A stretch of DNA of 64,000 nt from Macrothele yani. Its lineage: Eukaryota > Arthropoda > Arachnida > Araneae > Macrothelidae. The notes under the pieces were generated by a model that was not told the DNA's origin, ran no database searches, and saw only the letters and a list, made by a program, of their open reading frames with translations. Shown here in pieces: positions 34,865-47,808 of the stretch (positions are counted from its first letter, which is position 1; the number at the start of each line of letters is the position of its first letter). The stretch lies in NCBI GenBank assembly GCA_039090855.1, contig CM077022.1:70642971-70706970 (forward strand), read 5' to 3'. Both the position numbers and the translations under genes were made by a program.

Positions 34865-36070
34865 TTCAACTAACCAAATTTTTGCTGCCTTCATAGATTT
34901 AGAGAAAGCTTACGGCAGAGTAAATAGGACACTTTTGTGGAAGGTATTTGAATAAATATGGTGCTACTCGGAATCTATTTAGTACTGTAAAAGCCATGTA
35001 TGCTGGCAGTAGAGCTCGTGCACAAGTGGTGTTTTATCAAAATGGTTCTCTATTGGTGCAAGAGTCAGACAAGGTTGTGTAAGGTCACCATGGCTGCTTA
35101 ATATATTTATGGATGTGTGTATGCATACCAAAATAGATAATAATGGTTTATATCTTGGTGATATCTGTGTGTGCAGATTGCTGTATGCTGATGACACTGT
35201 CCTGTTGGCAGAGAGCAAAGTGAGTTGCAGCGTATGTTGTCCCAGATGTACGAAGATTGCATGAAATTCAAACTGAGTATAAATAAGGGAAAAACCAAAG
35301 TTATGGTTTTTGAGAGAGGAACTGGTAGCACTGAATGTAATGCAAGTCTAAATGGCATAGTGACTGACCAGGTGAGTGTGTATTTAGGAAGCATGCTTGA
35401 CAGAGAACAAATTGGATGGTGGAATTAGTAGGCAAGTGAATTCTTCATTGAAAGTCATGGCTGCTCTGTGAGGTTTTCACAAGAATGATGGGTTCTCAAG
35501 AGTCCCCCCCCCACATGGCTGTGTATGAAAGTGTAATTGTTCTTACTCTGATGTATGGCAGTGAAACCTGGGTACTACAGAAAAAAACGTTTATGTGCTG
35601 GAGAAATGAGTTACTTACGGGACGGGGTGGGGTGGGGGTTGGGTGGCAAGACACATTCTGATTCTGTGAGGAATGAAGATGTGTTGCAGTTATGATGTGA
35701 AGCAAAATGTTGTTAGCAAGGTGGAGACTAATATGCTTCGGTGTTTGGCCATGTTGAAAGAATGAGCGATGAAATGCTTACTAAGAAAATCTTTTTAGCC
35801 CAAGTGGCAGAAAGGAAAGGCAGAGGAAGGCCAAGGAAGTCATGGGAGGATCAGATTCAGGAGTGTCTGCACGAGAAAAAGATTATGAGTATGAAGTATA
35901 GAAGATTTGTGTACGGGGTGTGATGGATGTTAGTGAAGCCCGAGTTGTATGCCAAGATCGTTGTAAATGGAGAAGTTTGATATGGCAACAGTAAGTAAAA
36001 ATTATCTGGTAGTTTGTATTTCTTTGTGGAGCTAACCTCTGAATCTCATGGAACAGCTCAGTGATATGTA
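34865..36070 (+). pseudogene. LINE reverse-transcriptase remnant
   Basis: Frames joined across indels show AAFIDLEKAYGRVNR, RVRQGCVRSPWLLN, the catalytic LLYADDTVLLAESK, KFKLSINKGKTKVMVFERG, then VLTLMYGSETWVLQKK, MLRCFGHVERMSDEMLTKKI and RGRPRKSWEDQIQECLHEKK. This is the order RT palm, YADD box, thumb, C-terminal domain of RTE/CR1-type LINEs. It is 5'-truncated and dead. Its last ~190 bp recur at 53931-54110. Confidence 0.88.
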
Positions 36071-36384
36071 TGTACAAATACTTTCAAAGGAAACTAGGCA
36101 TAAAAATGGATGCCAAAGAGCTAGAGAAAATTGAGATGGGAACAAATTAGCAGAAATGCAGAAAATATTAAGAGCAGTGATTTCAGGCTTTAAGGACCAA
36201 CATTTCTGAAAATTGCAAAAAAAAAAAAAAGAAGCAAAATTTAGGTGCATTTAATATAAAAAAGTTCCCGTAAATCTAACTTAGTCGTAAAGAGATCAAC
36301 TAGAGCTTATTTTAAAGCTCTTTGATTTGATATATCACAAATTATGAAGGGAAAAAAATTAAGCAATTTTTATTCTTTAAGATC

Positions 36385-36742
36385 AACATCAAACAAAGAT
36401 CTTCGCCCTTTCCACGTTTATAAGCTAGTCACTGAAAATGTTCCTGGTCCACGTTAAATGTCTGTATTAATTATTCATTTGCCTTCTAATTATTTCTTCA
36501 GTTGCTGTTTACCATCTTTGGAGAATCCCCAGCATTGTGCGGGGCTCCAAAAAGCAACCTGCCAAATTGGCTTGGCAGTTAGCGTGTGCGAGTCCGGAGG
36601 AATTAGAGGCCGCTGTGGTGTAGCGGAAGCATATCCAGCGCGTAACTGGAAGACCCTGGGTTCGACTCCCGGTGGTGGCCAATGAGAATTTTTCCGTGAC
36701 TCACTTATAAACGTGGAAAGAGCGAAGATCTTTGTTTGATGT
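36385..36742. mobile_element. Inverted-repeat element carrying a tRNA-like sequence
   Basis: 40-bp terminal arms (36385-36424 and 36703-36742) match at 39 positions. Between them is a tRNA-like sequence (36608-36680). A 37-bp internal segment (36440-36476, GTTCCTGGTCCACGTTAAAT...) recurs in direct orientation at 36741-36777, overlapping and running beyond the right arm. TTATTCTTTAAGATC then appears on both outer sides. Confidence 0.85.
36608..36680 (+). tRNA. tRNA-like sequence, CGT anticodon (Thr) if functional
   Basis: It folds as a tRNA. The 7-bp acceptor stem GGCCGCT/GGTGGCC includes two G-U pairs. The anticodon stem is TCCAG/CTGGA with loop CGCGTAA, and the T arm is CTGGG-TTCGACT-CCCGG. 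Position 34-36 reads CGT. Position 33 is G instead of the near-universal T, so it is probably a pseudogene or the Pol III promoter of a mobile element. No intron; no CCA encoded. Confidence 0.45.
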
Positions 36743-37338
36743 TCCTGGTCCACGTTAAATGTCTGTATTAATTATTCTTTAAGATCTTACATTATTTTTG
36801 GGTGCAGCCTTCCCACCTTTTTTGGAAAAAGTACACGTTCAAGTGAGACATTTCACGAGTTGATCTGCAAAGTTTTAAAATGGGATATTTTATTACTTTA
36901 AATAAGCCGTATTAGATTTCAGTGATGCACACCAAGAACGAAATGCTCAACATTTTATTTCTGTACAGAATTTTAACTACGTGTACCAATGGTTTCAAAT
37001 GATTTTTTTTCTTCTTATGTTTTCACTTGTGTTTACCAGTGAAAAAAATTGACAAAATTGAAAGTTGTACGTATCCCAACTCATACTAATGAAAACAGTA
37101 ATGAAATGTTCCCATTGTAATCTCAAACAGATTTTCACTTACCCTAACTCAATCATTAATTCCAAAGTAAAATATTTTCTTGGGCAAAAAACTTATGCAC
37201 CTTTTAGAATTAAAAAAGAAAAACAGTCCAAGATGGATAAAAATATTTACAAAAAGTCTTGTTTTTGTATAAAGGAGTAGGAAATTCTCTTTGCTAGTTT
37301 GTGTAGTCTTTGTGACAAAAGAGTTCAAGATCTTTAAG

Positions 37339-37422
37339 GGTTACTTCCAACACATCCAGAATGCCATATGGATGTGTGAAGGTTACTTCCAACACATCCA
37401 GAATGTCATATGGATGTGTGTG
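37339..37422. repeat. Two 42-bp tandem units, each with a self-complementary core
   Basis: GGTTACTTCCAACACATCCA begins at 37339 and 37381. Each unit contains CACATCC...GGATGTG, which can form a short hairpin. One base differs in the hairpin loop (GCC versus GTC). Confidence 0.85.
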
Positions 37423-37877
37423 TGGTGGTGGAAGTGGGTGGAGTTGATCTGTTTAAAAATGCTTTAATTCAAAAGTTTAGGGAAGAGTTTGTCGATCAAT
37501 TTACTTCTAAAGAGTGGGTATTTACATATTGCTGTACCCTGGAGACTGTATTTTAAGAAGTTAACTTTATTGAAGCTTTTTGTAATGCATTAATTAAACT
37601 TAAAATTATGAGTTAATCACAACAGCTGAAATCATTCTATAATTCCTTAAAAGACAGCATTGTGTTCAAGAGAAAACATAACCTGTGATTTTGCAGAAAA
37701 TTACTCTCACCCTACACGATGAAGTTCCATCTTATCACTGGACAAGTAATAGGCAACAGACCACCTGTGTGTTGTGCACTACCAAGAAGAAATGAAACTT
37801 AAGCACATGAGTTTGGGTGTTCATTTCTAACTGTTTGATATTCAAAACAGTTTATACATTCCAGAGAAAGCTTATCC

Positions 37878-37950
37878 AGGGTTCCCACTCAAAAGTAATG
37901 AGAACCATTCCTTGACTTTCCCAAGTGGGTTTTAAAGTTTTCCCAGAGTA
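37878..37950 (+). repeat. Dispersed repeat terminus (CAGGGTTCCCACTC family)
   Basis: CAGGGTTCCCACTC at about 37878 is followed by CCTTGACTTTCCCAAG. The same motif order appears near 38362, 61448 and 62812. The CAGGGTT ends resemble hAT-type termini. Confidence 0.5.
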
Positions 37951-38361
37951 GCGACCCATATCATGTTGCGATGAATTGTTACATTTCATTCCACTCTTGC
38001 ATTTTCTCAACAAAAGCACACATTTGTAAATTCCTTAATTTTCTTTACAAAATTACCTGCTTTTTATTAATAACTAAATGTACACGTTTTCCATACCGTA
38101 ATTCCATGAACTTTTGTGAATACCCAAACAAAATTTGTTAATACATTCCCGTAGAAACGAGCCATATGCGAGAAAAAAAATCTGTCTGTTGATCAGTTGC
38201 AGTTTTTCTGTAACACAATGCAGCTTTAATGATAGAATGGCTGCTGTTCACAGAAACATGTTGCAAGAGAACCAGACAAAGGACGTTGATCCATTGCTTG
38301 GTTGGTTCTCTTGTGAAGTGTTTCTCCAAGCAGAAATGTCAAGCCATTGTGTGTAACTCAG

Positions 38362-39430
38362 GGTTGCCACTCATATTGGCTTTAAAAATTCAGAGTTTTC
38401 CAGAAGATAATTTTTCAGGGAATTTCAGGTAAAATTTACAGTTTATGTATAACTCCATGATAATATATATACTAAATTGCCACATCTACAACGCAATATA
38501 TTCAATGCAAGAAGAACAAGAAAGATGACACCGAATTTACGAGTGTAAGAGCATGTCTTTTGAATCCGTTCTGACTCAAATTAAATTTATCAAAGCTATT
38601 CAAAGTCAATGGAACCGGTATGGAAAACAATAAATAGCATCTGACCGAAGAAAAGTTTTTCAATCGGGTTTTTTATCCCGCAGATATTGCTGTAAACAGA
38701 ATCTTGAACTTACGCCCCTGGTTGCAGACTTACACATTAAGAAAAATGAATTTATGAGAAACATTTCACAGTGGAAACGCTCTCCAACAAAGAAATAATT
38801 TTTAAAATCTGACTCTTAGAAGCAGAGATATGGACAAATATAAGAAATGCATCTACGCCCCCCCCCCCCCCCCGGCGAGAAAAACATGCATTATTTTAGG
38901 AAGAAAGTATTCTCGAAAGGTTTTTCAATGTGAGTGGCATCGGTCTAAGAGAAAAACAAAATTTAGTTGAGTTTTTAGGAGCTCAGATTTTGCTGCAAAT
39001 ACATCAGAAGCAGAAATTAATACTTATGTCCCTTGGTGTCCAAACCATTTTTTACCAAAAATTATAAATTATATGCAAAGGATTTCCCATCAGGAGCTGT
39101 ATCAGGCGCAGAAAGAATTTTTCAAATCTGAGTTTTAGAAGCACAGATATCGGGGGATATGCAATTTACCTTTACACCACCTAGCATAAAGTTTATCAAT
39201 CACTTGCAAATTTTGAAATTACATGAAACATGCCACACTGGAAACTCCATCCAATGAAGAATTTTTCAAATCTGATTAGAAGTAGAAATATTGACATAAA
39301 TAAGATATACATCTATGCAGCCACCCCCCCCCCCCCCAAGGCAAGTTTCCTCGAGTTTTCCTTAATTTTTGGAACCATTTTCAAATTCCCTGAGAATTCT
39401 GTTTTCCATGGTTGCACGGAAATCCTGTTA
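38362..39430. mobile_element. Probable non-autonomous DNA element with an internal tandem array
   Basis: The left end CAGGGTTGCCACTC...TTTCAGGGAATTTCAGG has a degraded inverted counterpart at about 39355-39429 (AATTCCCTGAGAATTC, CATGGTTGCACGGAAATCCTG). The interior is filled by the ~150-bp repeats at 38645-39340. No transposase and no convincing target duplication. Confidence 0.5.
38645..39340 (+). repeat. Five degenerate ~150-bp tandem units
   Basis: Anchor AAGAATTTTTCAAATCTGA...AGAAGCAGAGATAT, or a variant, occurs near 38647, 38788, 38947, 39107 and 39254, at spacings of 141-160 bp. Two units end in long C runs (38857-38872 and 39325-39339). Confidence 0.65.
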
Positions 39431-40319
39431 TCCCACTTTTTAAGGATGTCATACCAAATCTTAGAAAAATATACTTCAGATAGCACAGTGCTGCTCAATA
39501 TAAAAACAGGGGGAAAAAAACAACCTAACTAAATGGCATTTTTTTACATCTCATGGCAAGAGTGCATGTGTATGGGCTTAGTGGGTCCTGTAAACACCTT
39601 GCTGCCAAGACACAAATTCATGTCATTCACTTTGAATACTGAACAAGGGATACATTGTGTTGGGCTAAAATCATAATCTGACCTCTTTCCAAGCTTTATT
39701 AATTCAGCGACGCTAACATGATTAATGTGGTTTCTGAAAATGCTTCCATTGTGAGCTCTTGTTCAACTCCAACTGTTCCTTTTGGCTATATTACTACTGA
39801 ATATCATGGAGCATGGTGGATGGCAAGATTTTTGTCAGAAATGAGGTTTCCAAATGGAAAGTCAGCTCTCTCTCCACCCAAAAACACTATCTTCATTCAT
39901 CTTCCCTGATGGTTCACATTCAAAGTTATTCCAGTTGATATTGTGTCAAGGGTACCCTATTAGTACCAATAGCATGTGTAAAAATATTTCTCTTCTTGGG
40001 CTGTTTTTTTTTTTTACAAAGTTTATGAAAACATTTTCTCTTATGCCCCCTTAAAAATACTTTACACTTTGGAATTAATGACTGAGTTTGGTATGGGAAA
40101 ATCAGTTTTAAGATATATATATAACTCTGCCCCTTTAATGTAAAACTGGTGAAGCGTGAAACATACGATTTACAGAAAAATTAATAAGAACAATTCTTAG
40201 AACATTAGATTCCAATGAGGACACAATAAGTACATTACAATTGAATGTACAGCAATGTGTGTGAAATAAACTCATGACAATTAAAAGTATTGCACTATGA
40301 GAACCTCAAAAACAAGAAG

Positions 40320-40725
40320 TTTTTACACGCAGTTAATTCTTGTAAATAACGATTTTTCTTAATCTACAAGCAAGAACTGTCTGCAATGAACCTTCAAAAA
40401 TTATTAATAGCATTTTCAACTTAAAAATATTAGAATTACAAAATACACAAGGAAAAGATTTTAGTTTAATAACTGGCAAATGCAAGAGGAACCTGGCAAC
40501 AAAATTTAAATTATTTGTGTAAACAAAACTTTTGATACAATTTCTATACATCGAGCCTTGATAAAATCTAGAGGCCAGAAACATCTGTAAAAACAAAAGA
40601 ACTCAGGAGTGAAAAATTGAAAGTTCAAGTTAAAATAGAATTAAGTATATTAACAACCTGAGTAAGTGTTAATTCTTGTAAATAACGATTTTTCTTAATT
40701 ACAAACAAGAACTGTCTGCAAAATC
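40320..40725 (-). repeat. Dispersed repeat, relative of 15.16-15.46 kb, with a short direct duplication
   Basis: The inverse complement of the 15-kb repeat, including AAAACTTTTGATACAATTTC and ATAAAATCTAGAGGCC. The segment TTAATTCTTGTAAATAACGA, with its ~30-bp continuation, occurs twice about 340 bp apart (40333 and 40670). Confidence 0.65.
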
Positions 40726-42003
40726 TAATAATCTGGAAACTATCTGCGCACAGCATAAGTGCTTATGTCTACATTCTGCAACTCTGTAAAAGGAAACATT
40801 ACTGTTGGGATTTGTTTAAGGAAAAAACTTTTCAGTTCTATAATTTTTTTTTTTTTGCCAGTCAACATCAGCAAAAAAAAAAAAATTACTTTTTAAAACC
40901 AATGTTATGAAATTAACAGCTCTGTAAAAATGTTAATCATTTCATTTTTGGTGTACATCACTAAAATCTATTGCAACATTTAAAAAGAAAGTTTAAAGTA
41001 TGATTTTATTTTTATTCCATTCTGAAATTTTGCTGATAAATTCATGAAATGTCTAACACTTTAAAGGGGGGGGGGGGTTGAAAATTGGCCAAATGTTCTT
41101 CACAATTAGTATGTGTAGTATATCAAACCAAAGCCTTATATATAAAATAAAAAAGAGCTTTCTTTAAAAAATAAGCCCTAAATGAACACTGACTAAGGGT
41201 AGCATATTTACGAGCATTTTTGTACATCACATTGCAGGTAAAGTGTTTTTTGCAATTTTAAGAACTATATTAAAAAAAACTGCATCAAAAAATCTAAAAA
41301 CTTGGGACTTTCCATATGCTCCATTGGTACTATAACTCACAGATGTGAGTGACTGGAACATCAAGGTTTAGATTACTGATTTGACATGGAATGAACCTTA
41401 TATGCAAGTGCTGTACCATCCTTCCAAGTACTGTGTTATATGGGAATGAGCTTCTGTGATCTTTCTGCACACTTGTTAGACAGTGGTTATACTATTATGC
41501 TTCTATTGCATGATATCACCACAGAAATGCCAACTCTGGATGGAGCAGGATGTTAGGATGTTTGCAACTGCAAAAAACAAGCCCATAGCACAACACCCAG
41601 CTAAAAACCCCATTGCAAAATCTATCAACTCAGCCCTACATACACTAATGGCTCATATGCCTTCTGTGTGCCCCTTAAGTGCCTAGATGATTTTCAGAGG
41701 GGCAATGTATTAACTGAATTTTAAATTATATGCCGCTATGTGGCTACTTAATATTTTTGAACAATTTCATTCAAAATAAGAAATACCTCTTTTTGGTTGT
41801 GTGGCCAAAATATCAATTGTGTTTCAAACTCACCTAACACAAGATTTCTTGAACACTTGTTCAAATGTGCAAGATTTAATGGATCTCCCTTAAGTGTCAA
41901 ATTTTTTGACATTTACTAGTCTGACATGTAAATGTAAGCTTACAAAGGACATCAAAGAAGACATAGCTTAAAAAATTTCAAAAAAGTAAGATAAAAGACT
42001 TAC

Positions 42004-42094
42004 TATTATTTTTTCCACTACTATCTCTGTATGTGCCATTAATTATAGCAAGTTCCATCAGCTGTCTTTTTTTAAGTTCATCCTCTCCTTCAGT
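42004..42094 (-). CDS. how: HOW/QKI exon encoding the end of KH and the QUA2 region
   Basis: Acceptor TTTTCAG (42095-42101) and donor GTAAGT (41998-42003). The 91 bases encode [20 protein letters not shown], then [10 protein letters not shown] plus one base. [22 protein letters not shown] is the diagnostic QUA2 signature of QKI/HOW, which works with the KH fold to bind ACUAA-type RNA sites. Phase 0 at the 5' end and phase 1 at the 3' end fit the neighbouring exons. No indels or stops. Confidence 0.97.
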
Positions 42095-42310
42095 CTGAAA
42101 AGCAAATTTCAAGCTTAAAATGAAACAATATTAACATTTTCAATGAATATACTAATTTAAAAAACAAGGTTTAAAAATTCTACATATGTATACACAGAAA
42201 AACTTCTTAAATATCCTTAGCGATAACCCAAGTATGTGAGCTTCACCTATATGATATTTTAAGTTTCCAATAACATGCTGAAATGTCATTTTTGATGAAA
42301 AACACTAGTT

Positions 42311-42679
42311 CTTTACAAGTTCTCTATGTGATAAAACTTTCTGCATGTTGTCTCCAGGTCTCTGTGTATGGCATAAGAAGGAAACTCATCGGTATCTTTA
42401 AAATCTAATGTCATTTAAATGACACTACGGTAAAAGGTATGTTCTCCCAATTTGTTTTTGATGTATTATTTTTTCCCCAATTTGTTTACACTCGTTTCAA
42501 TCCGGTCGTATGTTCACCCAATTCGTTTTTGCTGTACCATATTTTATTTTTGTAGGAACTACAGTAGTTTTAAGGATTTTAGAGATATCGGCGAGTTTCT
42601 TCCTTATGCCAGACACAGAGGGCTGGAGACAACATGCAAAAAGTTTTATCACAAACAAAGAGAACTTTCTTGTAAAGTT
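42311..42679. mobile_element. Fold-back element with ~110-bp arms
   Basis: Left arm from 42311 (CTTTACAAG...GCATGTTGTCTCCAGG, CTCTGTGTATGGCATAAG) is mirrored up to 42679 (CTTATGCCAGACACAGAG, GGAGACAACATGC...CTTGTAAAG). The loop holds two partial copies of CCCAATTTGTTTTTG. No protein encoded. Confidence 0.8.
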
Positions 42680-45600
42680 GTAAAGGATTGTTTTTTGTTT
42701 TGTCAAAAATGACATTTATTGTCACACTTAAGGATCCAGAGTAAATACTAACTGAAAAAAAGGGGGGGGGAGGACTATACAATAAACTTGCTTCACACTT
42801 CCATTCCCTCACCCCTCTTGTAAAAATATTGTGAATATTTTTCATTTCCAAACACAGTAATTCCTGAAACATCATAGGGTACCTACACAAAGTATAATTG
42901 TTTGTGGCCTGAATGAATTTTCCAAATTCTCTCATCAGCTGAAAATTATAACACATGATTTGAACATATAAAGATTTGAACTACCACTAGTATGAACATA
43001 TTTTTGCATTTTAACTCATATTTCAAAAGTCAAGCATCTATCTAAAGTGACCGATATCTGATCAGTAAATGCAAAGTTTCTGGATAACAGAAGAGTTCTG
43101 TTCCTGAGATCATTCTGTTATCCAAATTTTCTGTAAGTTTTTCCCAGAGTCTATATGAACTAAGTATCCCAGATCTCAGTTAAGAAAAATAGGTTCTTTA
43201 ACTGTGTAGTGGGTAAGTATCCTGTAATGTAACTTACTGTGTTACAAGTATTAAGGACATGTTTCAGCTCAAAAAAGAAAAAAAGAAAAGCATACATGTC
43301 ATGGAGACACCACACTGAAATTTGGACTGCATTTCCTGCAAATCTGTATCAACAATTGCAATTTTTTTTTAAAATTTTAAACTTTGTGAAATTTAATTTT
43401 AAAAAAATGCTCCCTAATCCAAAACATGACAAGTTACACATCCAATAAAGCCCATTTCATAAACTTTAAAATGACTCCTCACCCAGGTCTATAGCTTTCA
43501 TAGGCACCTAGAAAATGTCATTTAAAGCTAACACTGTCAGCAATTTTGGAGCACATCGTTTTTAAAAATTCCAAAACTGAAAAACAGGCTGTTGAAAAAA
43601 TTCAAGTATTCTTTTGTTATATCTCAGGGTACGTACCACTAAGCCAAAAATAAATTAAATCCACAACATCGAAGTTTTATGCATTGGTCGATTTGGCACG
43701 AAATGTCCCTGCTGATTAAAATACAATCATTTTGCACAACACAGAACTGAAGAACAAGTGTGTTATTGCTTCTGCATATACTTATTGTGATGCTTCAAGA
43801 AAGTTCCCATAACAGTCAGGGATAGAATCTAGCATAATGGGGGCCACTTGGGGTGACATGGAATGAAACTGCTGATGCTGAGCAGCACTATTTGCCTTGC
43901 ATGTTTCTCTATGCGTGCTTTTGCCTCAGTACTCCATGCTCTATGTTAATGACAGGAGACATGCTGGGAGGAATAATAGTTCTTCCTCAGGAGTATGAGC
44001 TGAAAGTACACCAGGAATATGTTGCATGGGCATTTATTTTTTTATTTGAATAGAATTAAGTGGGAAAAGATTGCACTGTGTGTGTGATGGAAGTCACTTG
44101 CATACTGAACACTAAGTTGCTCTTTTAACTTTTTTTTTAATAAAAGTAACTAGTATACACTAATAAACTTAGTCTGTTTTGCCCCATTTTTCTTAATTAG
44201 AAAAAGTGGTCTGAGCTAACACCAGCCCAGTCAGACACCCCAGAAGTGGAACTTTCAGTAAAGCAACATAAATCCATTGAACTAGACTTACTAAGTCAGG
44301 AGTCCTGAATTATGAACATTCTAGAAAATTCCAAAATTCTATCCTCCAACTAAGAGGAATTTAAAAAAAACTTCAACATTCAGGGTGACCTAAAAAGTTG
44401 AATACCAGATGTCTCAAGAGCAAATGAAAACTTAAGTCTCAGAAAACTTCTTGGAGAAAGTTCAGAGAGTATTCTCACCCTACATCACTATCTTTAACAT
44501 AGGCTCAGCCTTCTTTTATAAGCACGGGGGTTGTCCATTAACTGAAAATACATTTTTTTTTTTTTTTTTTTTTACTAAGGAAATATATTTTGAAGAGTAT
44601 TACAGACTTAAAAACACTAGAATGTATCACAGAATATGGGTATCATTTTTAAACAAAAAGAAACTGCTAGCATACACATCAAAATTTTAACATTTTCAAA
44701 TCGAGTAGTCTGGGTGAACATTTCTGGAAAACCAAAAATGGCAAAACTGGGGTTGCACTGTATTTGATTTACACTAATCCCCAGATTTGAACTAGATCAT
44801 TTTCATTAAGATCGTGGCTAAAGCAGGCATGAAAAGAAAGAAAAACGAGAAAGGTCATAACTCGAAGATATGCTCTACTCGCAGAGTAATATAATTAAAT
44901 CAGTGTAAATGCATTTGTTGACCACAAACCCAACTGAAAAAAATTCTTCGGTCAGATACTGACTATGAAATCATTGTGTGTGCATTTCCTTCCCAAAATA
45001 ATGCACAATTTCACCACAAGGAGTGCAAATGTTTAATATTTTTCTTGATTATCTCTGCTGCTAAATGTTCCAATTTCAAAAATTCTTTTTAACATCAGAT
45101 ACCATTTACCTTGTGGAACACTTTAGGCTTGTATTTGGAGTTTCTTGAAGTTCACAGTTCTGTTACGAGGTGGTGCTTGTGTACTTCTGTTTGCAACTGT
45201 ATCTCTGCTTCTCAAAACTATTAAATTTCTTTTTTACTGTATGTTATTCACTACAATAAAAATGGGGGACATTATCCTTTTAAATAATGCACAGCTTTCC
45301 CTACTAAGGTGTGTAAATGCCAAATCTTTTTTCTAGCTATCTTTGACAGACATTTGAAAACTTTTTCCTTAGCATAGCTTTTGTTACGAAGAATACTTTT
45401 GCACATTTCCAACTTTCCCATTACACAAAATTCTTCAGCTAGGGGCATAGAGTTATATCACGTTTCCTTCTAAATTTCTTTTAACAGCTGGATTTGAAAA
45501 TCTTTGTCTCTAATATCTTCTATGTGAAACTTTTTGTGTACAGTTTCTTTATTTTGATAACATACTTTTTAGTCCCCCTAATGGGAGCAAGTAGCTGTAA

Positions 45601-47808
45601 CTTCTATTTCTGGATGTTTTATTGATTGTAGAAATTTGGTAGATTTTTTTTTTTTAAATTTCTAACTTGTAATACCAGTAAAACACTATAAATATCAATC
45701 CAAACTTATTTCCAAGTTTGAACTAATTCACTCAAGACATTTGTCAAAATTGACAGAAAAAAACAAAAAAACACTGGAAAATTTGGGTGTTATTGGTGTC
45801 ATCCTATTAAAGGCTATTTCATCATACACTGCTATTTAAGCAGTACTTAAATTGGATAAAATTAATATCTGCAGATGAAAGCAGACTACTGAATATGGAA
45901 CAGTGAACTGAATCACTACTGTACAGAATTATTTATAGCATAATGTCTACAAAAATGCATTTTCAATATTATAATTCATTACCTACACAACATATTAAGT
46001 CTTTAAAGGGGTTACTCTTAAGCAATACAGCAAATAAACAATATATTCTCTGTCAAATGAATACAAAAAAAAAAAAAGCTTTAGTAAGAGAACTATGCTC
46101 ACTAGTGCAAACACTGAGAATTGGCAATGTTGGATTACAAGATTATGAATTATAACTGTTCACAAGAAATACTAATGGCAGGAAGTGACCCTGGCAAAAT
46201 AAACCATTTTCTTCTACAAGGAAACTGCTAGTTCTCATTTCTGAGAGCATACAAAGCTCACTGCTCAACTATGGCTGTGAAGTTTTGTTTCCTTCTTTTC
46301 TTTGGAAAAAGCAGTCACCACCTGCTTGCATAACTGTTTTCTAAAGAAATGAATGTACAAGGGTCAAAGCTTTAAGTTTTTTACACTGAGAAAAAAAATA
46401 TTTTCAGTGTGAAAATGGCCAAATGACCTACTAGTGAAAAGTTTGTGTTGTGGAACAGCAGGCATTAAATGTATAGTCTTGCCACGGCACTTTTAAATTT
46501 GAGCGAGTTCCAAACTACAGTAAAACTGTACATCTAAGAATGATAAAACTTGCAAGTGAATTACTTTAATGACTTGTTAAGCTTTAAAGGTCAAGAGAAC
46601 TGCATTTACCCAGTATGTATTTGTATTTTACTAATATTATTCAATATATTTCTTTCAATGTAAAAGAATTTGAAATAGATATAACAAATCAGTACTACAT
46701 GGGGTAGTGATAAACAAAAGTGTCAAATTTTAAAAACACATTTTCCAATTTACAGGAAAGCAGAAACACACTGGGAAGAGTTTATATACATGATGCAAGT
46801 CAATTTTTTTTTGTGTGTAAAAAAAAATTCAGTTTTTACCCCAAAATTGTCACATTACACTGAATGTCACCTCAACCAAGACAAATCATAAATGCACTAA
46901 ACTACATTATGAAGTAATCAGGGCCAAAGCTATTATTTGAAAAAAAAAAAAAAAAAAACCTGAAAAGGTAGTAAAACACAATTGTGTTACTGGACCATTC
47001 CATCAAGAATCACCCAATTAGAAAAATAATTGTTACATAAGTTATTACTCTCACACTTTAGGGGTACAAAACAACTTAAGTTGTTTTGCCTTTTATATTT
47101 TTGGGGAAAGGCCTCCAAGTGATCACAAATTGCAATTTTTGGGTAAACCAGATGGGACAAAATCCATTCTCCTCAGGAAGAAAAGCTCTTTCTAAAGCCA
47201 TCTACTTCAGTTTTTTTTTTAATCTATTTTATGAAGGTACCACAAATTTAATTGGAAATTATACCCCCCCCCCATTTTTTTGGGTACTTTGGTTGCGGCA
47301 ACTAACAGTAGGTTATTTCTTCATTTCTAAAGCTTTATTTATGTGAAGTGTGCTTGCAGGAGTTTCAAAACCCTGAAATTTTGACCAAGAAATAAAATGT
47401 TAAATTATCAGAAATCAAAAAAGGGAGAATTTATTTAGCAATTTTTAAAGCCCACTTTCTCAAAAATATAATTAAAAAATACAGATATAGAAGTCTTACA
47501 TTTTTTATATGGAATATTTTTTTTGACACCATAATTGACCCATAAGCTATTAATACTTCAACAAAAGGCACATATTTTAGGACCCCCCCCCCCATAGGTT
47601 CACAGGCACTTTTAGAACCACGAGTCAGTAGTCTCGAGTTGCTGCTGGCCTGTGACTAAGCACGGTCACCCGCTGATGTGCACAAGTCAGCACTTTTGAG
47701 GTCACTGTACTCCCTCAAGCTACTGAACTTGGTTTCATTTTCTCTTATACTGGATCTTCACTACTGGATCAATAAAGAGTATAGTGCAGGAACAAACAAA
47801 GTGAAGTA

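Larger units (their letters stand above)
24942..42003 (-). other. how: HOW/QKI intron (17.1 kb)
   Basis: Donor GTAAGT (41998-42003) and acceptor CAG (24942-24944); phase 1 on both sides. It contains family-2 repeats, gypsy and LINE remnants, a tRNA-like element at 36.4 kb, a tandem-repeat element at 38.4-39.4 kb and homopolymer G/C runs (38857, 39325, 41065). Outside the listed repeats, the stretches 26.7-31.8 kb and 39.5-42 kb show no gene. Many short open frames there look like chance. Confidence 0.85.

Noticed and set aside
39230..39532. 100-codon frame with a proline run
   Set aside because: The prolines come from a C homopolymer inside a tandem-repeat element.
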